DNA of 64,000 bases from Siphonodentalium dalli. Taxonomy: Eukaryota; Mollusca; Scaphopoda; Gadilida; Siphonodentaliidae. The stretch is from the NCBI GenBank assembly GCA_032622095.1, contig CP136066.1, forward strand, positions 205,552,978 to 205,616,977. The letters run 5' to 3'. The notes below the pieces were generated by a model. That model was not told the origin of the DNA and did not search any database. It was given only the letters and a program-made list of their open reading frames with translations. Each line of letters starts with the position of its first letter. Positions within the stretch are counted from its first letter, which is position 1. A program made the translations under genes and the position numbers. Positions 35,691 through 46,868 of the stretch are shown one piece after another.

Positions 35691-35843
35691 TGCGACTATA
35701 ATTGCTTGAGGTTTCAGTGACTTGCAAATCGTGGATGCAGAACGTCAGATTGGCTGACAGTGCCATTATGTAATCCAGGCATTAATGGAAATGTTACGGT
35801 ATCTAAGATTCAATTAGTGATACCTTTATAAAAAGATGATCAC

Positions 35844-36332
35844 TTAAAGACACGGTTGGCCTTGGCGGTGGGTATCCTGTGAAAATATCTCCACCCGTAA
35901 AAAACCGCCACAAACAGAAAGAACATCAAAATGAAGATAGACTTTGTCCGTATACAAATAAGAAATATCGCATAAACAGTATGTTATGGTCATATGTTTG
36001 ACCATTGTTATGTAAACAAAAGCGTAAAAAGTTACTTTTCTGGTGTTTGTTTATATTATGATGGTAAACATAAAGAGCGTTCTTTGTTGGTGAATACCTG
36101 ATATGGAACTAATAAAGAGCGTTTATGCCATTTGTGTGTGATTAGCCAGTAGCATTGTGCTGTCTTCTGTAACACAATCAGGCTCTTGCTTAGGTAAAAT
36201 ATGATAACATGCTGTTTACGCGATGGTCATGGTATATATGAACGGAACTGTATGCGTTTTACTGTTTTTCTGTTTACGGTGTTTGGAACAAATATGAATA
36301 TTTTCGACAATTAAGGCCGCACGTGCCTTTAA
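35844..36332. mobile_element. TTAA-flanked MITE family T2, copy 2
   Basis: TTAA at 35844-35847 and 36329-36332. Inverse copy of 11064-11565. The host sequence reads GATCAC-TTAA-CATTCTAC across the element. The same host sequence is uninterrupted at 37883-37900 and 38257-38275 (GGATCACTTAACATTCTATA), so the insertion point and TTAA duplication are confirmed by two unoccupied copies. Confidence 0.95.
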
Positions 36333-36895
36333 CATTCTACGAATATACCGATAGGTGGTCTACTCTCTGATATAACGATAAGTCACTTGCGCTAATTGAT
36401 GGACATGCACTTTCCCCCCAAAAGAATAGTGATATTTTCTCGAATTTGTTATCAAGATGTCGGGAGCTGGGAACCACGTGTATTCGGTTCTAATATTCAA
36501 ACATAATCTCACATGGGACTTGTTGATAAGATAACTTTATTTCAATAAACATCCAAGTGTGGACAGGTTGCAAAGAAATCTTGAAATTCAGGTACAGAAT
36601 CATGGAAGTAGAACATCATATTAAATCTAACTATTTTTGAAGAATTCCAAAAATGTATTATCCACACACAACGATTTTAGTTGCTTAATTATAGAGCATC
36701 ATACCTAACATGTAATAAAACGAAAAATCCGTTCCATTCCACTCCCTACACCACCCCCCTCCATCTTTGTCTTATCTTAAATTCTCCTCTTATTCTTTAT
36801 ACCCCAAAAATCCCAGGACCCATGTAATATCCGAATTATCTATCTACAGTAACTGTCCGGTCCCGACATTAACGTCAAATTGCATGATGATTTAT

Positions 36896-37063
36896 ATATA
36901 AGGATTAACTGTCATGTGGACTGTTTTTATGGAGATGTAACGGTGAGGTAAGTGGACATAACTTGTGTAAAACCCGAAGGGTTTTACATACAAGTTATGA
37001 CCACTTACCTCACCGTTACATCTCCATAAAAATAGTCCACATGACAGTTAATCCTTATATTTA
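36896..37063. repeat. Near-perfect palindrome with arms of about 82 bp
   Basis: GGATTAACTGTCATGTGGAC, then GGAGATGTAACGGTGAGGTA, then AAGTGG, ATAACTTGTGTAAAACCC, mirror to GGGTTTTACATACAAGTTAT, CCACTTACCTCACCGTTACA and GTCCACATGACAGTTAATCC. The loop is about 3 bp at 36977. Only a handful of mismatches, so it is young or actively homogenised. It could form a cruciform, or a long hairpin RNA if transcribed. Confidence 0.95.
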
Positions 37064-37621
37064 TATACATTTAGCGAAAAAGCCACTTTTGTAAATTTAT
37101 TTAAATCGAAAAGTGTATCGTGACAAGATCAGCCCAAAATACCCAATAGCACCCTTGGCAAAAGTTAATAGGAACAATTTCTCTTCATATTGAAACCCGA
37201 TGATGTATTAAGTCAGTCCTGCGCGAGTCCAAATGCGCCCAAAACATTACGCGTTCGTCTTTCCAAACCTAATGACGTATCGATGGTGTTATTAGCTTGG
37301 TGTCATGAGGCGTTGCGCATTCACCGAGAAATAACTGCAACTAGCCACGTGGGCGCCGACCAATCAGAATGCTAGATTTAGTGATGACAACACTTAGTGT
37401 GTAAATATATATTATACAGGGGCCCTAGATGATACATGGGGAGAACGACACCCGAAAAGCCATGTGCTTACTGTCGTTCTCCCTTTCTACCAGATATATC
37501 ACATATTACCATATCCATTATATCAATTCCTTGTGTATTCCCTTGTTCAATGTATATTATGTAACTATTATATATTTGGTGGATAAAAAAACAATGCTTA
37601 AACCAACGTCATATTGGTCGA

Positions 37622-37850
37622 CAGAGACATTATGTAATCCAGTCCATTACTGCCCACAATGGACATGCATGTTCCGATATCTGAGATTATGTAATCCAGT
37701 CCATTACTGTCCACAATGGACATGTTCTGATCTCTGACATTATGTAATCCAGTCCATTACTGTCCACAATGGACATGCATGATCTGATCTCTGACATTAT
37801 GTAATCCAGTCCATTACTGTCCACAATGGACATGCATTTTCCGATATCTG
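37622..37850 (+). repeat. 53-bp minisatellite, about 4 units
   Basis: ATTATGTAATCCAGTCCATT, then ACTGTCCACAATGGACATG, and a variable GATCTCTGAC or GATATCTGAG joint. Each unit contains an inverted pair (GTCCATT and AATGGAC). Same unit as 38518-39255. Confidence 0.93.
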
Positions 37851-38517
37851 ATATTCAATCAGCGGCATCTTTCTAAAACGAGGATCACTTAACATTCTAT
37901 AATTCCTATGAATAGACCAATAACTGTCTGCTCTTAGATATAACGATAAGTCACTTGTGCTAATTGATGGACATGCCATTTAGCCCCCAAAGCAGCAGTG
38001 TTATATTCTCGTAATCAAGATTTAGCGTGCTGGGAAACACATATATTCGGATCTAATATTCAAACCGAATCTCGAATCGAATGGGACTTGCAGATGAAGA
38101 TAGTCAGTACAAATGTTGAAAGTCAGATACAACCAAATCATGGATGCAGAACGTCATATTTGCCGACACAGAAATTATGTAATCTAGTCCATTACTGTCC
38201 ACAATGGAAATGTTCCGATATCTGAGATTCAATTAGTGGCACCTTTCTAAAACGAGGATCACTTAACATTCTATAATTTATATGAATAGACCAATAAGTG
38301 GGCTGCTCTTAGATATAACGATAAGTCACTTGCGCTAATTGATGGGCATGCCATTTAGCCATCAACACAGTAGTGTTATTTTCTCGAATTTGTTATCAAG
38401 ATTTAGCGTGCTGGGAAACACATATATTCGGATCTAATATTCAAACCGAATCTCGAATCGAATGGGACTTGCAGATGAAGTAAGTCAGTACAAATGTTGA
38501 ACGTCAGTTTTGGCCAA

Positions 38518-39255
38518 CAATGACATTATGTATTCCAGTCCATTACTGTCCACAATGGACATGTTCTGATCTCTGACATTATGTAATCCAGTCCATTACT
38601 GTCCACAATGGACATGTTCTGATCTCAGATTATGTAAAATCCAGTCCATTACTGTCCACAATGGACATGTTCTGATCTCAGATTATGTAAAATCCAGTCC
38701 ATTACTGTCCACAATGGACATGTTCTGATCTCTGACACTATGTAATCCAGTCCATTACTGTCCACAATGGACATGTTCTAATCTCTGACATTATGTAATC
38801 CAGTCCATTACTGTCCACAATGGACATGTTCTGATCTCTGACACTATGTAATCCAGTCCATCACTGTCCACAATGGACATGTTCTGATCTCTGACACTAT
38901 GTAATCCAGTCCATTACTGTCCACAATGGACATGTTCTAATCTCTGACATTATGTAATCCAGTCCATTACTGTCCACAATGGACATGTTCTGATCTCTGA
39001 CACTATGTAATCCAGTCCATCACTGTCCACAATGGACATGTTCTGATCTCTGACACTATGTAATCCATTCCATTACTGTCCACAATGGACATGTTCTGAT
39101 CTCTGACATTATGTAATCCAGTCCATTACTGTCCACAATGGACATGTTCTGATCTCTGACACTATGTAATCCAGTCCATCACTGTCCACAATGGACATGT
39201 TCTAATCTCCGACATTATGTAATCCAGTCCATTACTGTCCACAATGGAAATGTTC
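38518..39255 (+). repeat. 53-bp minisatellite, about 14 units
   Basis: Same unit as 37622-37850. Variants ACTATG, CATCACTG and CTAATCTC recur in blocks (compare 38732-38900 with 38890-39060), indicating multi-unit duplication. Both edges are bounded by the larger repeated unit. Confidence 0.95.
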
Positions 39256-39729
39256 AGATATCTGAGATTCAATTAGTGGTATCTTTCTAAAACGAGGCTC
39301 ACCCAGCATTATATTATTTCCATGAATATACCAAATTCATATTACCAATAAGTTGGTGTTCTTTGGTATAGCGACAAGTCTCTTGTGTTAACTGATGGAC
39401 ATCCCGTTTGCCCCTCAAAATTTCTATCAATATGTAGGGTCATGGTAACCACACATTCGAATCAAATGGGAGTTGTGGATGAAGTAAGACGGTAAAACTG
39501 TTGAAAATCAGGTACAATCTTAACACCGACAGAACCAATTTATACGACAAATAGGTCTTGGGGGTATGATTGCAAAATTTATAAAAGAAATATCCATTTG
39601 GAAATTGCCATCATACATCCGAAATTATCTACTACAAAACTATGATATAGATGTCAGTCAGTTCTTAATATGCTGCGGCAGCTTGGTCACGTGTCCACAA
39701 GAAGGAGGCATTTTGGAGATGAACCTTTC

Positions 39730-39987
39730 CATAGATTCAAGCCTTGAAATAGGGTGTCTGTCATTTGCAGAATGAGGTCCCCAGAGGGTGAATTTAGTGA
39801 TGCTACCCCGCATAGCGGGCTAGCATCACCAAATTCACCCTCTGGGGACCTCATTCTGCTTACACCTCAGCAGAATGAGGTTCACAGAGGGTGAATTTGG
39901 TGATGCTACCCCGCTATCACTAAATTCACCATCTGGGGACCTCATTCTGCAAATGACAGACACCCTATTTCAAGGCTTGCATAGATT
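39730..39987. mobile_element. 8-bp-duplication MITE family P8, copy 2
   Basis: The element 39738-39979 has ends CAAGCCTTGAAATAG and CTATTTCAAGGCTTG. The perfect 8-bp duplication is CATAGATT (39730-39737, 39980-39987). Two palindromes in mirrored order as at 14223. The second has lost its central part (CTACCCCGCTATCACTAAA). Confidence 0.95.
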
Positions 39988-40189
39988 CGATCTCATTATT
40001 TTCAAAATTAAAAACGTTAAAAATAATAGTGCAATGGTATAAATGCGAATTATATTGTTCAAGTCGAACTTACTCACTCATTGAGTGGAAGATATATCTT
40101 TCAACCCAATATTATACACTTGGTGTCCATTTTCATTCTCTGTTGTTTTCATTTAAGACAGGTTGGGCATTTCTTATTCAGTACATCAT

Positions 40190-40585
40190 ATAGGGCCAGA
40201 AACCTACATCACTAAGGTAACCTCTAAATCGTTGCTTCAGACGTCCAGGAACTTACATCACTAATGTAATCTATATACCGTCGCTTCAGACTTCCAGGAA
40301 CATGCGTCACAAATGTAATCTCTAAACCGTCTCTTTAGACGCCCAGGACAAACGTCATTATGAAATCTCTAAATCGCCGCGTCAGACGTCCAGGAACATA
40401 TGTCACTAATGTAATCTCTAAACCGTCGCTTCAGCCATTTAGGGACTTGAACCTACGTCACTATTATAATATCTAAACCGTCGCTCCACGAACATACGTC
40501 ACTGATGTCATCTCTAAACCGTCGCTTCAGACGTACAGAAACATGCGTCACTAATGTAATTTCTAAACCATCGCTTCAGAGGTTC
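40190..40585 (+). repeat. Diverged tandem repeat, about 50 bp, about 8 units
   Basis: CGTCACTAATGTAATCTCTA, then AACCGTCGCTTCAGACGTCC, then AGGAACATA. Units vary by substitutions and small indels, so it is older than the other arrays. The right edge is next to MITE S6 copy 2. Confidence 0.88.
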
Positions 40586-40596
40586 GGATAGCTGCT

Positions 40597-41049
40597 CTGT
40601 GGGAGGGTATCACCCCTCCCCCTGAATCCTGAATACCAGTTAATTTGGGGGGGGGGGGGTGAATCCTGAATACCAGTTAATTTTGGGGGTGAATCCTGAA
40701 TACATGTTAAGAAATAATATGCGATAAATGACATACAAATTGACTGTTTTAATATCAGACAGATAGAAGCAGAAGTTACATAGACACATTATGATGCCGG
40801 TCGCGTTGTGAGGCCATTATGATACGATTAATGATACTTGGTGGTCGAATATGCCCAAGAAGCTATTCTACCCACTCATTCATAGACATAACTAGCACAA
40901 AATATTACTTTGCACCATCAAAACCTGCGTCCAAGATGTTTTGCTTGAACCCGAATACCAGTTAATTCGGGGGTATGAATCCCGCGTACGGCTTCAAAAC
41001 ACCCTGAATCCCGCGTACCGAAAGGGGGGGGGGTGATACCCTCCTGTGG
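40597..41049. mobile_element. MITE family S6, copy 2 (6-bp target duplication)
   Basis: The element 40603-41043 begins GAGGGTATCACCCC and ends GGGGTGATACCCTC, flanked by CTGTGG on both sides (40597-40602, 41044-41049). Internally collinear with 12539-12987, with one extra TGAATCCTGAATACCAGTTA subrepeat. Confidence 0.95.
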
Positions 41050-41252
41050 AACCCATGAGCTAGATAATCGATGCAGGATTTATTGTACTTACGAGTGAAC
41101 ACGTTGAACAGCGTTTGGTGTTCAACATCGGGGCACTATCTATACCTGTTTCCTTGTAAATTTCAGTTATAAATATGAGTTTTTAACGATTACTGATTGT
41201 GAATTTCAATAGCTCATGAACTAGATGATCCCGTCAGACGAACGTTTATAAA

Positions 41253-41697
41253 TGTGACCCGCCATATCAAATCCAGTCGGAAGTCGGGATTTTTTTACCC
41301 TTTGCCAATGCATTATCTTATATATGTCGCCTCGCATATATAAGAGAATGCATTGGCCTAACAATTTGTTATCATGTTTTTTTAAATAAATGTTTCTTAC
41401 AATGTTTAGGACATAAAATAAAAAACATCCATTACCCTGCAGGGAGCCCCCACGCATATATAGAAGCATATAGAAGAGTGTCGTCTGCACATGTTTGTCT
41501 GGGGCTCTGTATGGGTGAAATTATAAAATTGTTAAAGAATACAAGAACAAATTATTAAAATTGTAAAAAATTGTTAGGCAAATGCATTCACTTGTATACG
41601 CGAGGCGACCTATGGTCGACTCGCATATATAAGAGAATGCATTTGCACAGGGTAAAAAAATCCCGACTTCCGACTGGATTTGATTTGGCGGGTCACA
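41253..41697. mobile_element. TA-type foldback MITE family M, copy 1
   Basis: Inverted ends TGTGACCCGCCATATCAAAT / TTTGATTTGGCGGGTCACA extend through AAGTCGGGATTTTTTTACCC into two inverse H cores (41304-41357, with a central deletion, and 41578-41646). The flanking dinucleotides are AA/AA rather than TA. Copies at 45616 and 51233 have TA/TA. Confidence 0.88.
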
Positions 41698-41944
41698 AAT
41701 GTTTTAAGCAAAATTTAAATGAAAACCTCTTTGGGTTAGAGACTTTATTGGTGACGTAGGTTCCTCGCCATGTATTTATTGGAGCTATAAGTTCTCTCCA
41801 CGTGACCCAGATTTAATGCCCTCACTCATCAATGATACAATCGCAGTAGTCGTGTGTTGTGAATATGTGCGGTACCTCGTGTTTTGTGGTTTGATGATGA
41901 ACCCCAGGGGCTCCTACAACATAACCATGGCTATTGATTTAGCT

Positions 41945-42330
41945 AGATTCACATATTGGAAAATTTACCTAGCGAATATCAGTCAATTCGCGGAATTGCA
42001 TGTTTTTGAGTTATAACTTTTGGCTAATCGTATTTTTAGGAAACACTTATGATGAAAAGAGAAACATTTTCATTGCGTTACTTGCGATTAACATAAACCT
42101 CCTTATATTGGTCCCGAGTTAAATGTTTCACTAAAAAGTGCTTTGAGATGTAAATTTACATTATTACAATGTTACACCCACCACAATGTATAATGTTCTA
42201 AAGGCAGCAACTAGTAACAACAGTTCCTGTCCACTAGTCTATGTGACACATCATTATTATTTTATATCTTTACACCAACAAATCCTCGTGAAAATAGGTT
42301 CATATTGGGCCAACATATTCACATAAGGTT
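41945..42330. repeat. Dispersed repeat family U, copy 2
   Basis: Collinear with 33186-33603 (CCTAGCGAATATCAGTCAAT, GGCTAATCGTATTTTTAGGA, AAAGGCAGCAACTAGTAACA). Ends in GGTTCATATTGGGCCAACAT and runs directly into a solo H core. Confidence 0.78.
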
Positions 42331-42352
42331 CATATTTTGTATCAACCCATAT

Positions 42353-42440
42353 ACCCTGTGCCAATGCATTCTCTTATATATGCGAGTCGACCATATGTCG
42401 CCTCGCATATATAAGAGAATGCATTGGCCTAACACTTTTT
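42353..42440. repeat. Solo H-core palindrome
   Basis: TACCCTGTG then the 69-bp core at 42360-42428, followed by CCTAACACTTTTT, like the spacer start in MITE M. No transposon ends surround it and the second core is missing. Confidence 0.88.
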
Positions 42441-42472
42441 CATCATTTGTTATTATTTTTTACAATTTTTTA

Positions 42473-42805
42473 AACTTGGTGATAGTTTTGAGTTATAACA
42501 TGCCCCTAAGGTTTTAACCAGTTTGTTTTTAAATTCGCTATAGCATGCTTAAGCATACCCAAATTAAAAAAAAAAACTTGGTGATAGTTTTGAGTTATAA
42601 CATGCCCCTAAGGTTTTAACCAGTTTGTTTTTAAATCAATTTTAAATATAAGCCAGACCCCCGCTACGACGGCTTCCACGCAGTACGGACTGCTCGAATA
42701 ATATAAATAATTTTTATAATTTTTATAAGTTTTAAGCATGCTATAGCGAATTTAAAAACAAACTGGTTAAAACCTTAGGGGCATGTTATAACTCAAACTT
42801 ATAAT
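42473..42805. repeat. Direct duplication plus inverted copy of a 63-bp block
   Basis: AACTTGGTGATAGTTTTGAG, TTATAACATGCCCCTAAGGT, TTTAACCAGTTTG appears at 42473 and 42575 in direct orientation, and inverted around 42750-42800 (CAAACTGGTTAAAACCTTAG). GCTATAGCATGCTTAAGCAT (42538) is mirrored by TTAAGCATGCTATAGCGAAT (42732). The whole is a rearranged foldback structure. Confidence 0.85.
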
Positions 42806-42812
42806 CACTCAT

Positions 42813-43430
42813 TATATATTCACTCATACCCCTTCATTGACACAATTAGCGCCCGTAATAATCAGTGCGAATAACATTACGATTCACACGAACGTTTCCA
42901 AGGTTTACCAAGTAATATATATTGGACTTATTTGATTCTGGAATAAGCCCCTATAGTTGACTTATACCCGTTATTTCGTTTTATGACGCGGGCATCCCAT
43001 GGGCTCCTACAACATAACCATGGCGGGCATCCCATGGGCTCCTACAACATAACCATGGCTATTGATTTAGAGCCAGGTTGCATAACTTATCTCGGGATTA
43101 TAACAGTCCGTACTGCGTGGAATCTGTCAGCGAGGGGTCTGGCTTATATAAGCTGCTATCATCTGGGGAATCAACCAGGAAATCTGGGACCCGAATAGCA
43201 GTTTTACACGGAGCCAATTTGTCAGAGAAGAAAAACAGACAGCACATGTACTCGTTCAATCAAATTTTCCGAAATCAAATCACTATCGGATACATGTTAA
43301 TCCTCAAAAGTCGACATCAATGAGTTATAATCAGTCACACCCCTTCATTGACACAATTAGCGCCCGTAATAACCAGTGCGAATCACATTACGATTCACAC
43401 GAACGTTTCCAAGGTTTACCAAGTAATAAT
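42813..43430 (+). repeat. Segmental direct repeat of about 105 bp and a 39-bp tandem duplication
   Basis: CCCCTTCATTGACACAATTA to AAGGTTTACCAAGTAAT occurs at 42827-42918 and again at 43339-43431. Between them CGGGCATCCCATGGGCTCCT with ACAACATAACCATGG is duplicated (42982, 43023). A related phrase lies at 41905. Confidence 0.85.
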
Positions 43431-43448
43431 TGCAGTATCCACTGCATA

Positions 43449-43740
43449 AAAACGACATATTTTGGCATAACAATCTTTTATCATTTAAAAAAAAAAATTC
43501 TTACATTATTTAACAATTTTTATAATTTTTATAATTTTTTTCTTACATTCTATAACAATTATTATTATTTTTTCTTATATTCTTATTTTTTACATTCTTA
43601 TTTCTTACATTCTGTATTTTATCATGATTTTCTCCATTTTGCCTTGCAATTTTTAACAATAATAAAAAATAATATATACTTTGTTAGGCCAATGCATTCT
43701 CTTATATGTGCGAGGCGACAATATAAGAGAATGCATTGGC
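43449..43740. repeat. H-core module with one core lost
   Basis: TTTTGGCATAACAATCTTTT at the left resembles the end of a deleted core plus spacer. It is followed by about 190 bp of T-rich repeats (ATTCTTACATT, TTTTATAATTTTTATAATTT). A shortened core of 53 bp (43688-43740) lacks the GTCGAC centre. No MITE M ends are present. Confidence 0.7.
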
Positions 43741-43960
43741 ACATTGTTTTCGATACCGGGAATAATTCAAAAAGGAATATTATTAGGTGTATTTTGGAGC
43801 GCAAACCGCAACTTTGCTTTATGCTTAACAAGGATGGGGTCGGTCATGGCTTTATGCTATATATATGTCCAGATTTTGTAACCCTTTTTAAACAAGGATG
43901 GGTGAAATATTTTCTATGTGACAAAAAACATGTCGGATTTTTTAAACGACTTCCTAACCC

Positions 43961-44037
43961 TTGGAACAAACGTCGCACTACCGACGAATCGAATTCAATT
44001 ATTTGAATTAGATTCGTCGGTAGTGCGACGTTTGTTG
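43961..44037. repeat. Palindrome family V, copy 1
   Basis: GGAACAAACGTCGCACTACC, then GACGAATCGAATTCAATT, faces AATTAGATTCGTCGGTAGTG, then CGACGTTTGTTGC. Relatives lie at 44125-44294 and 45195-45302. Confidence 0.9.
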
Positions 44038-44124
44038 CAAATAAATGCGAGTAGACGCACTACCGACGAAGAATGCGTGTGGTCAACACGAATTTAATTG
44101 CTGATGCGTCTGAGATCCGTGTTT

Positions 44125-44294
44125 GAAACAAACGTCGCATCACCGTCGACTCGAATTTAAATCGGAGACATGCAAACGAGCTACATAATGATATGCTAAT
44201 GAGGGGATTCCAATGCAAACTGGAAAACACCAACGAGCATGACGTAATTTGGTGGTATTTGAATTCGAGTCGACGATAGTGCGACGTTTGTTTC
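44125..44294. repeat. Palindrome family V, copy 2 (longer loop)
   Basis: GAAACAAACGTCGCATCACC, then GTCGACTCGAATTTAAAT at the left, and GTATTTGAATTCGAGTCGAC then GATAGTGCGACGTTTGTTTC at the right, with a loop of about 90 bp. Followed by AAATGCGAGTAGACGCACT, also seen after copy 1 (44040). Confidence 0.85.
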
Positions 44295-44499
44295 AAATTA
44301 AATGCGAGTAGACGCACTGAATAAATATTTATTTCGTTTGGATATACACGCTATACGGAATGTGCATGGACGTGTGCAAATTTCACATCAACGATGGGTT
44401 GAAATTGTTCTTGTAATTTGATTTTCTCCAACAATGAATTATTGGAATTTGTTGTTTTTAGACCAACGTTTCCAACATTTGACTGAAATGGTCATCAGT

Positions 44500-44830
44500 C
44501 GGGAAGTCTGTGTCCTGGTCCCTCATGACCCCCGTGGCCAACCAAAAAAAAAAACTACTAATTATTTTCCTATGGTTTTGTTAATAATTATGAACTTAAA
44601 TGGTCATCAGTTGGAAATGTTCCAACCTTCGTGGGGGTGTCAAGTTGTAAATTTTCAACACTTGGAAAGCTTGAGGCCAGTCTAATGCTATGGATATTTG
44701 GTTGCGGTTTTCATGTTCAAAGTTTTTCTCCCGCTGTGCCCAACTATGATCTAATTTTCAGGTTCAGATCTCTGATTTGTCTTCTACTGGCAGAACCATG
44801 GCCCGCCCAGTGCATGATCACAAGTTTACT
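44500..44830 (+). repeat. Diverged duplication shared with 33795-34560
   Basis: GTGTCCTGGTCCCTCATGAC, then CCCGTGGCCAA, later AAATGGTCATCAGTTGGAAA and GAAAGCTTGAGGCCAGTCTA. In the other copy MITE T1 lies after the GTGGCCAA phrase. Here it is absent, but the alignment is too diverged to serve as a clean unoccupied site. Confidence 0.55.
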
Positions 44831-45194
44831 GATCCATTCAGTCAGGTATGTGAAAGAACAGCCAAGCGGGTTGCAAATTGAATTACGCAAATATGTTACC
44901 CCCCCCCCCCACGGAGACTCTCTAGCCATACGTTGAATTGCTATTGAATTGTTAAAAAGGTACAAGTACATGTCCGACCTAAAATATGTATAAAATACCT
45001 ACGAAATAGCTATATATAAAACCAATAATTTCCACTCCTCAGAAAAGTAACATTAATTTCGTCGCTTGGAAGTCAAAAGCCACATGTTCTCACTAATTTT
45101 TACGTTTTAGAATTGATATAAAACTTCCTATTTTAGCCGTTTTGACCAAAACCCTTATGAACGCTTTATGCCATTTTAAGAAATTATTTAGATT

Positions 45195-45302
45195 CGTCTT
45201 GAATTAAATGCGACGTTTGTTCCAACAAACGAATTATGAATTAAACTCGAGTCTAATTCTAATTGAATTCGATTCGTCGGTAGTGCGACGTTTGTTCCAA
45301 GG
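45195..45302. repeat. Palindrome family V, copy 3 (rearranged)
   Basis: Contains ATGCGACGTTTGTTCCAAC, then CTAATTCTAATTGAATTCG, then ATTCGTCGGTAGTGCGACGT and TTGTTCCAAGG. It is a partly inverted, partly direct arrangement of the same words. Confidence 0.75.
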
Positions 45303-45615
45303 GTAATGTAACTCCAAATGCCAAAACAAAAATAGGACGCATTTGTAACCAGGTTACTGGTCGGAGCTAACACACGAGTCGACTTGTAAAAAAACCACGA
45401 CGTATTTGTAACCAAAATCTGCTATATATGCTTTATGCTTAACAGGGGTGTGGTCGGTCATGGTACATTCATGATTAGTATCTGCCAGCGCTGACATGCG
45501 GCCACATTCTTTGAAGCCAATCATTGTTATCTCTTTGTCCATGTTTCTCTCCGATGCCTTCGATCAGGACTAACTGGGGAAATATACAACATATCGTCGC
45601 TCAAATACGCATATA

Positions 45616-46076
45616 TGTGACCCGCCATATCAAATCCAGTCGGAAGTCGGGATTTTTTTTTACCCTGTGCCAATGCATTCTCTTATATATGCGAGTCGAC
45701 CATAGGTCGCCTCGCATATATAAGAGAATGCATTGGCCGAACAATTTTTTATCATTTTTTTAAAATAAATGTTTCTGACAATTTTTAGGACATAAAATAA
45801 AAAACATCCATTACCCTGCAGGGAGCCCCACGCATATATAGAAGCATATAGAAGAGTGTTGTCTGCTCATGTTTGCCTGGGGCTCTGTATGGGTGAAATT
45901 ATAAAATTGTTAAAGAATACAAGAAAAAATTATTAAGATTGTAAAAAATTGTTAGGCCAATGCATTCTCTTATATATGCGAGGCGACCTATGGTCGACTC
46001 GCGTATATAAGAGAATGCATTGGCACAGGGTAAACAAAATCCCGACTTACGACTGGATTTGATATGGCGGGTCACA
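45616..46076. mobile_element. TA-type foldback MITE family M, copy 2
   Basis: Ends TGTGACCCGCCATATCAAAT and ATTTGATATGGCGGGTCACA, flanked by TA on both sides. Two complete H cores at 45669-45737 and 45956-46024. The spacer carries a further small inverted pair, GGAGCCCC and GGGGCTC. TA duplication suggests Tc1/mariner-type mobilisation, but no transposase is present. Confidence 0.93.
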
Positions 46077-46219
46077 TATAATGTGATTATTTGATTCTGA
46101 AAAAAAAACCCAGATAAAGGAGTCATGTCCGTTATTTCGTTTTATAGCGCGGGACACAGTGAAACCATGTGTTAAAGAGCGTACACCTGAAAAGTCGTGA
46201 GGTGGCTTATTTGTATCAT

Positions 46220-46312
46220 TGTCCGCACATAATCTGCATGAAATCGCCTTATTCTCAGCAGATTATCTACCTAAAACAATTTATATTATAAGCAGATAAT
46301 GTGCGGGCGGAG
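46220..46312. repeat. Small inverted repeat
   Basis: GTCCGCACATAATCTGC (left) and GCAGATAATGTGCGGGC (right) enclose about 55 bp. Confidence 0.7.
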
Positions 46313-46383
46313 TTTTGTGAGAACAGGCTGAAATAAACATAGCTGTCTTGTTTCTCCACGACAGGCTGTTGCTATATAGTCAA

Positions 46384-46868
46384 CACGGTTTGAAATAGTG
46401 TGTATGTCATTTGCAAAAGGAGCTCCCCATATGGTCACCAGAGGGTTAATTTGGTGACGCTATCCCCCACAGAAGGCTAGCATAACTAAATTCACACTCT
46501 GTGGACCCATTCTGCTCAGAACTAATTTTTCTGGGAAGTATCTATTGTCTCAAAATAACATTGTTTTTAGTAACTTCTGTTCAATTTCTATTTCCCCTAA
46601 TTTGCAGAAGATAAAATGCATAATCGAGGTAATTAACGGATGATCACCACCAACATCAACTGGGAAACTTCAATCTGACCCTAGGTCTCCCATAGCAGTT
46701 GATACCTAAGCAGAATGAGGTTACCAGAGGGTAAATTTGGTTTGTTTGAACACATTTTATTTGAACCCACTTTACATAATACATTTTATACATTGACAAA
46801 ATTGGTGACGGTAGCCCGCCTGGAGATCTCATTCTACAAATGACAGACACACTATCAAGACTCGGTTG
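46384..46868. mobile_element. 8-bp-duplication MITE family P8, copy 3 (decayed)
   Basis: TTTGAAATAGTGTGTATGTC at the left and GACAGACACACTATCAAGA at the right, with GAGGGTTAATTTGGTGACGC and AGAGGGTAAATTTGGT palindrome remains. It has a spacer of about 200 bp containing TCTGGGAAGTATCTATTGTC and a further insertion near 46745-46800. No duplication is recoverable. Confidence 0.75.

Larger units (their letters stand above)
35691..39540 (+). repeat. Composite locus: 53-bp repeats within larger repeated units
   Basis: A larger unit of about 370 bp recurs: GATTCAATTAGTGGCACCTT, AAACGAGGATCACTTAACAT, GATATAACGATAAGTCACTT, CGGATCTAATATTCAAACCG, GGACTTGCAGATGAAG. Copies begin near 35815 (with an inserted MITE), 37850, 38225 and 39265 (partial). 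Between them lie arrays of a 53-bp unit. The order suggests repeated segmental duplication with local expansion of the 53-bp part. No coding sequence is recognised. Confidence 0.88.
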
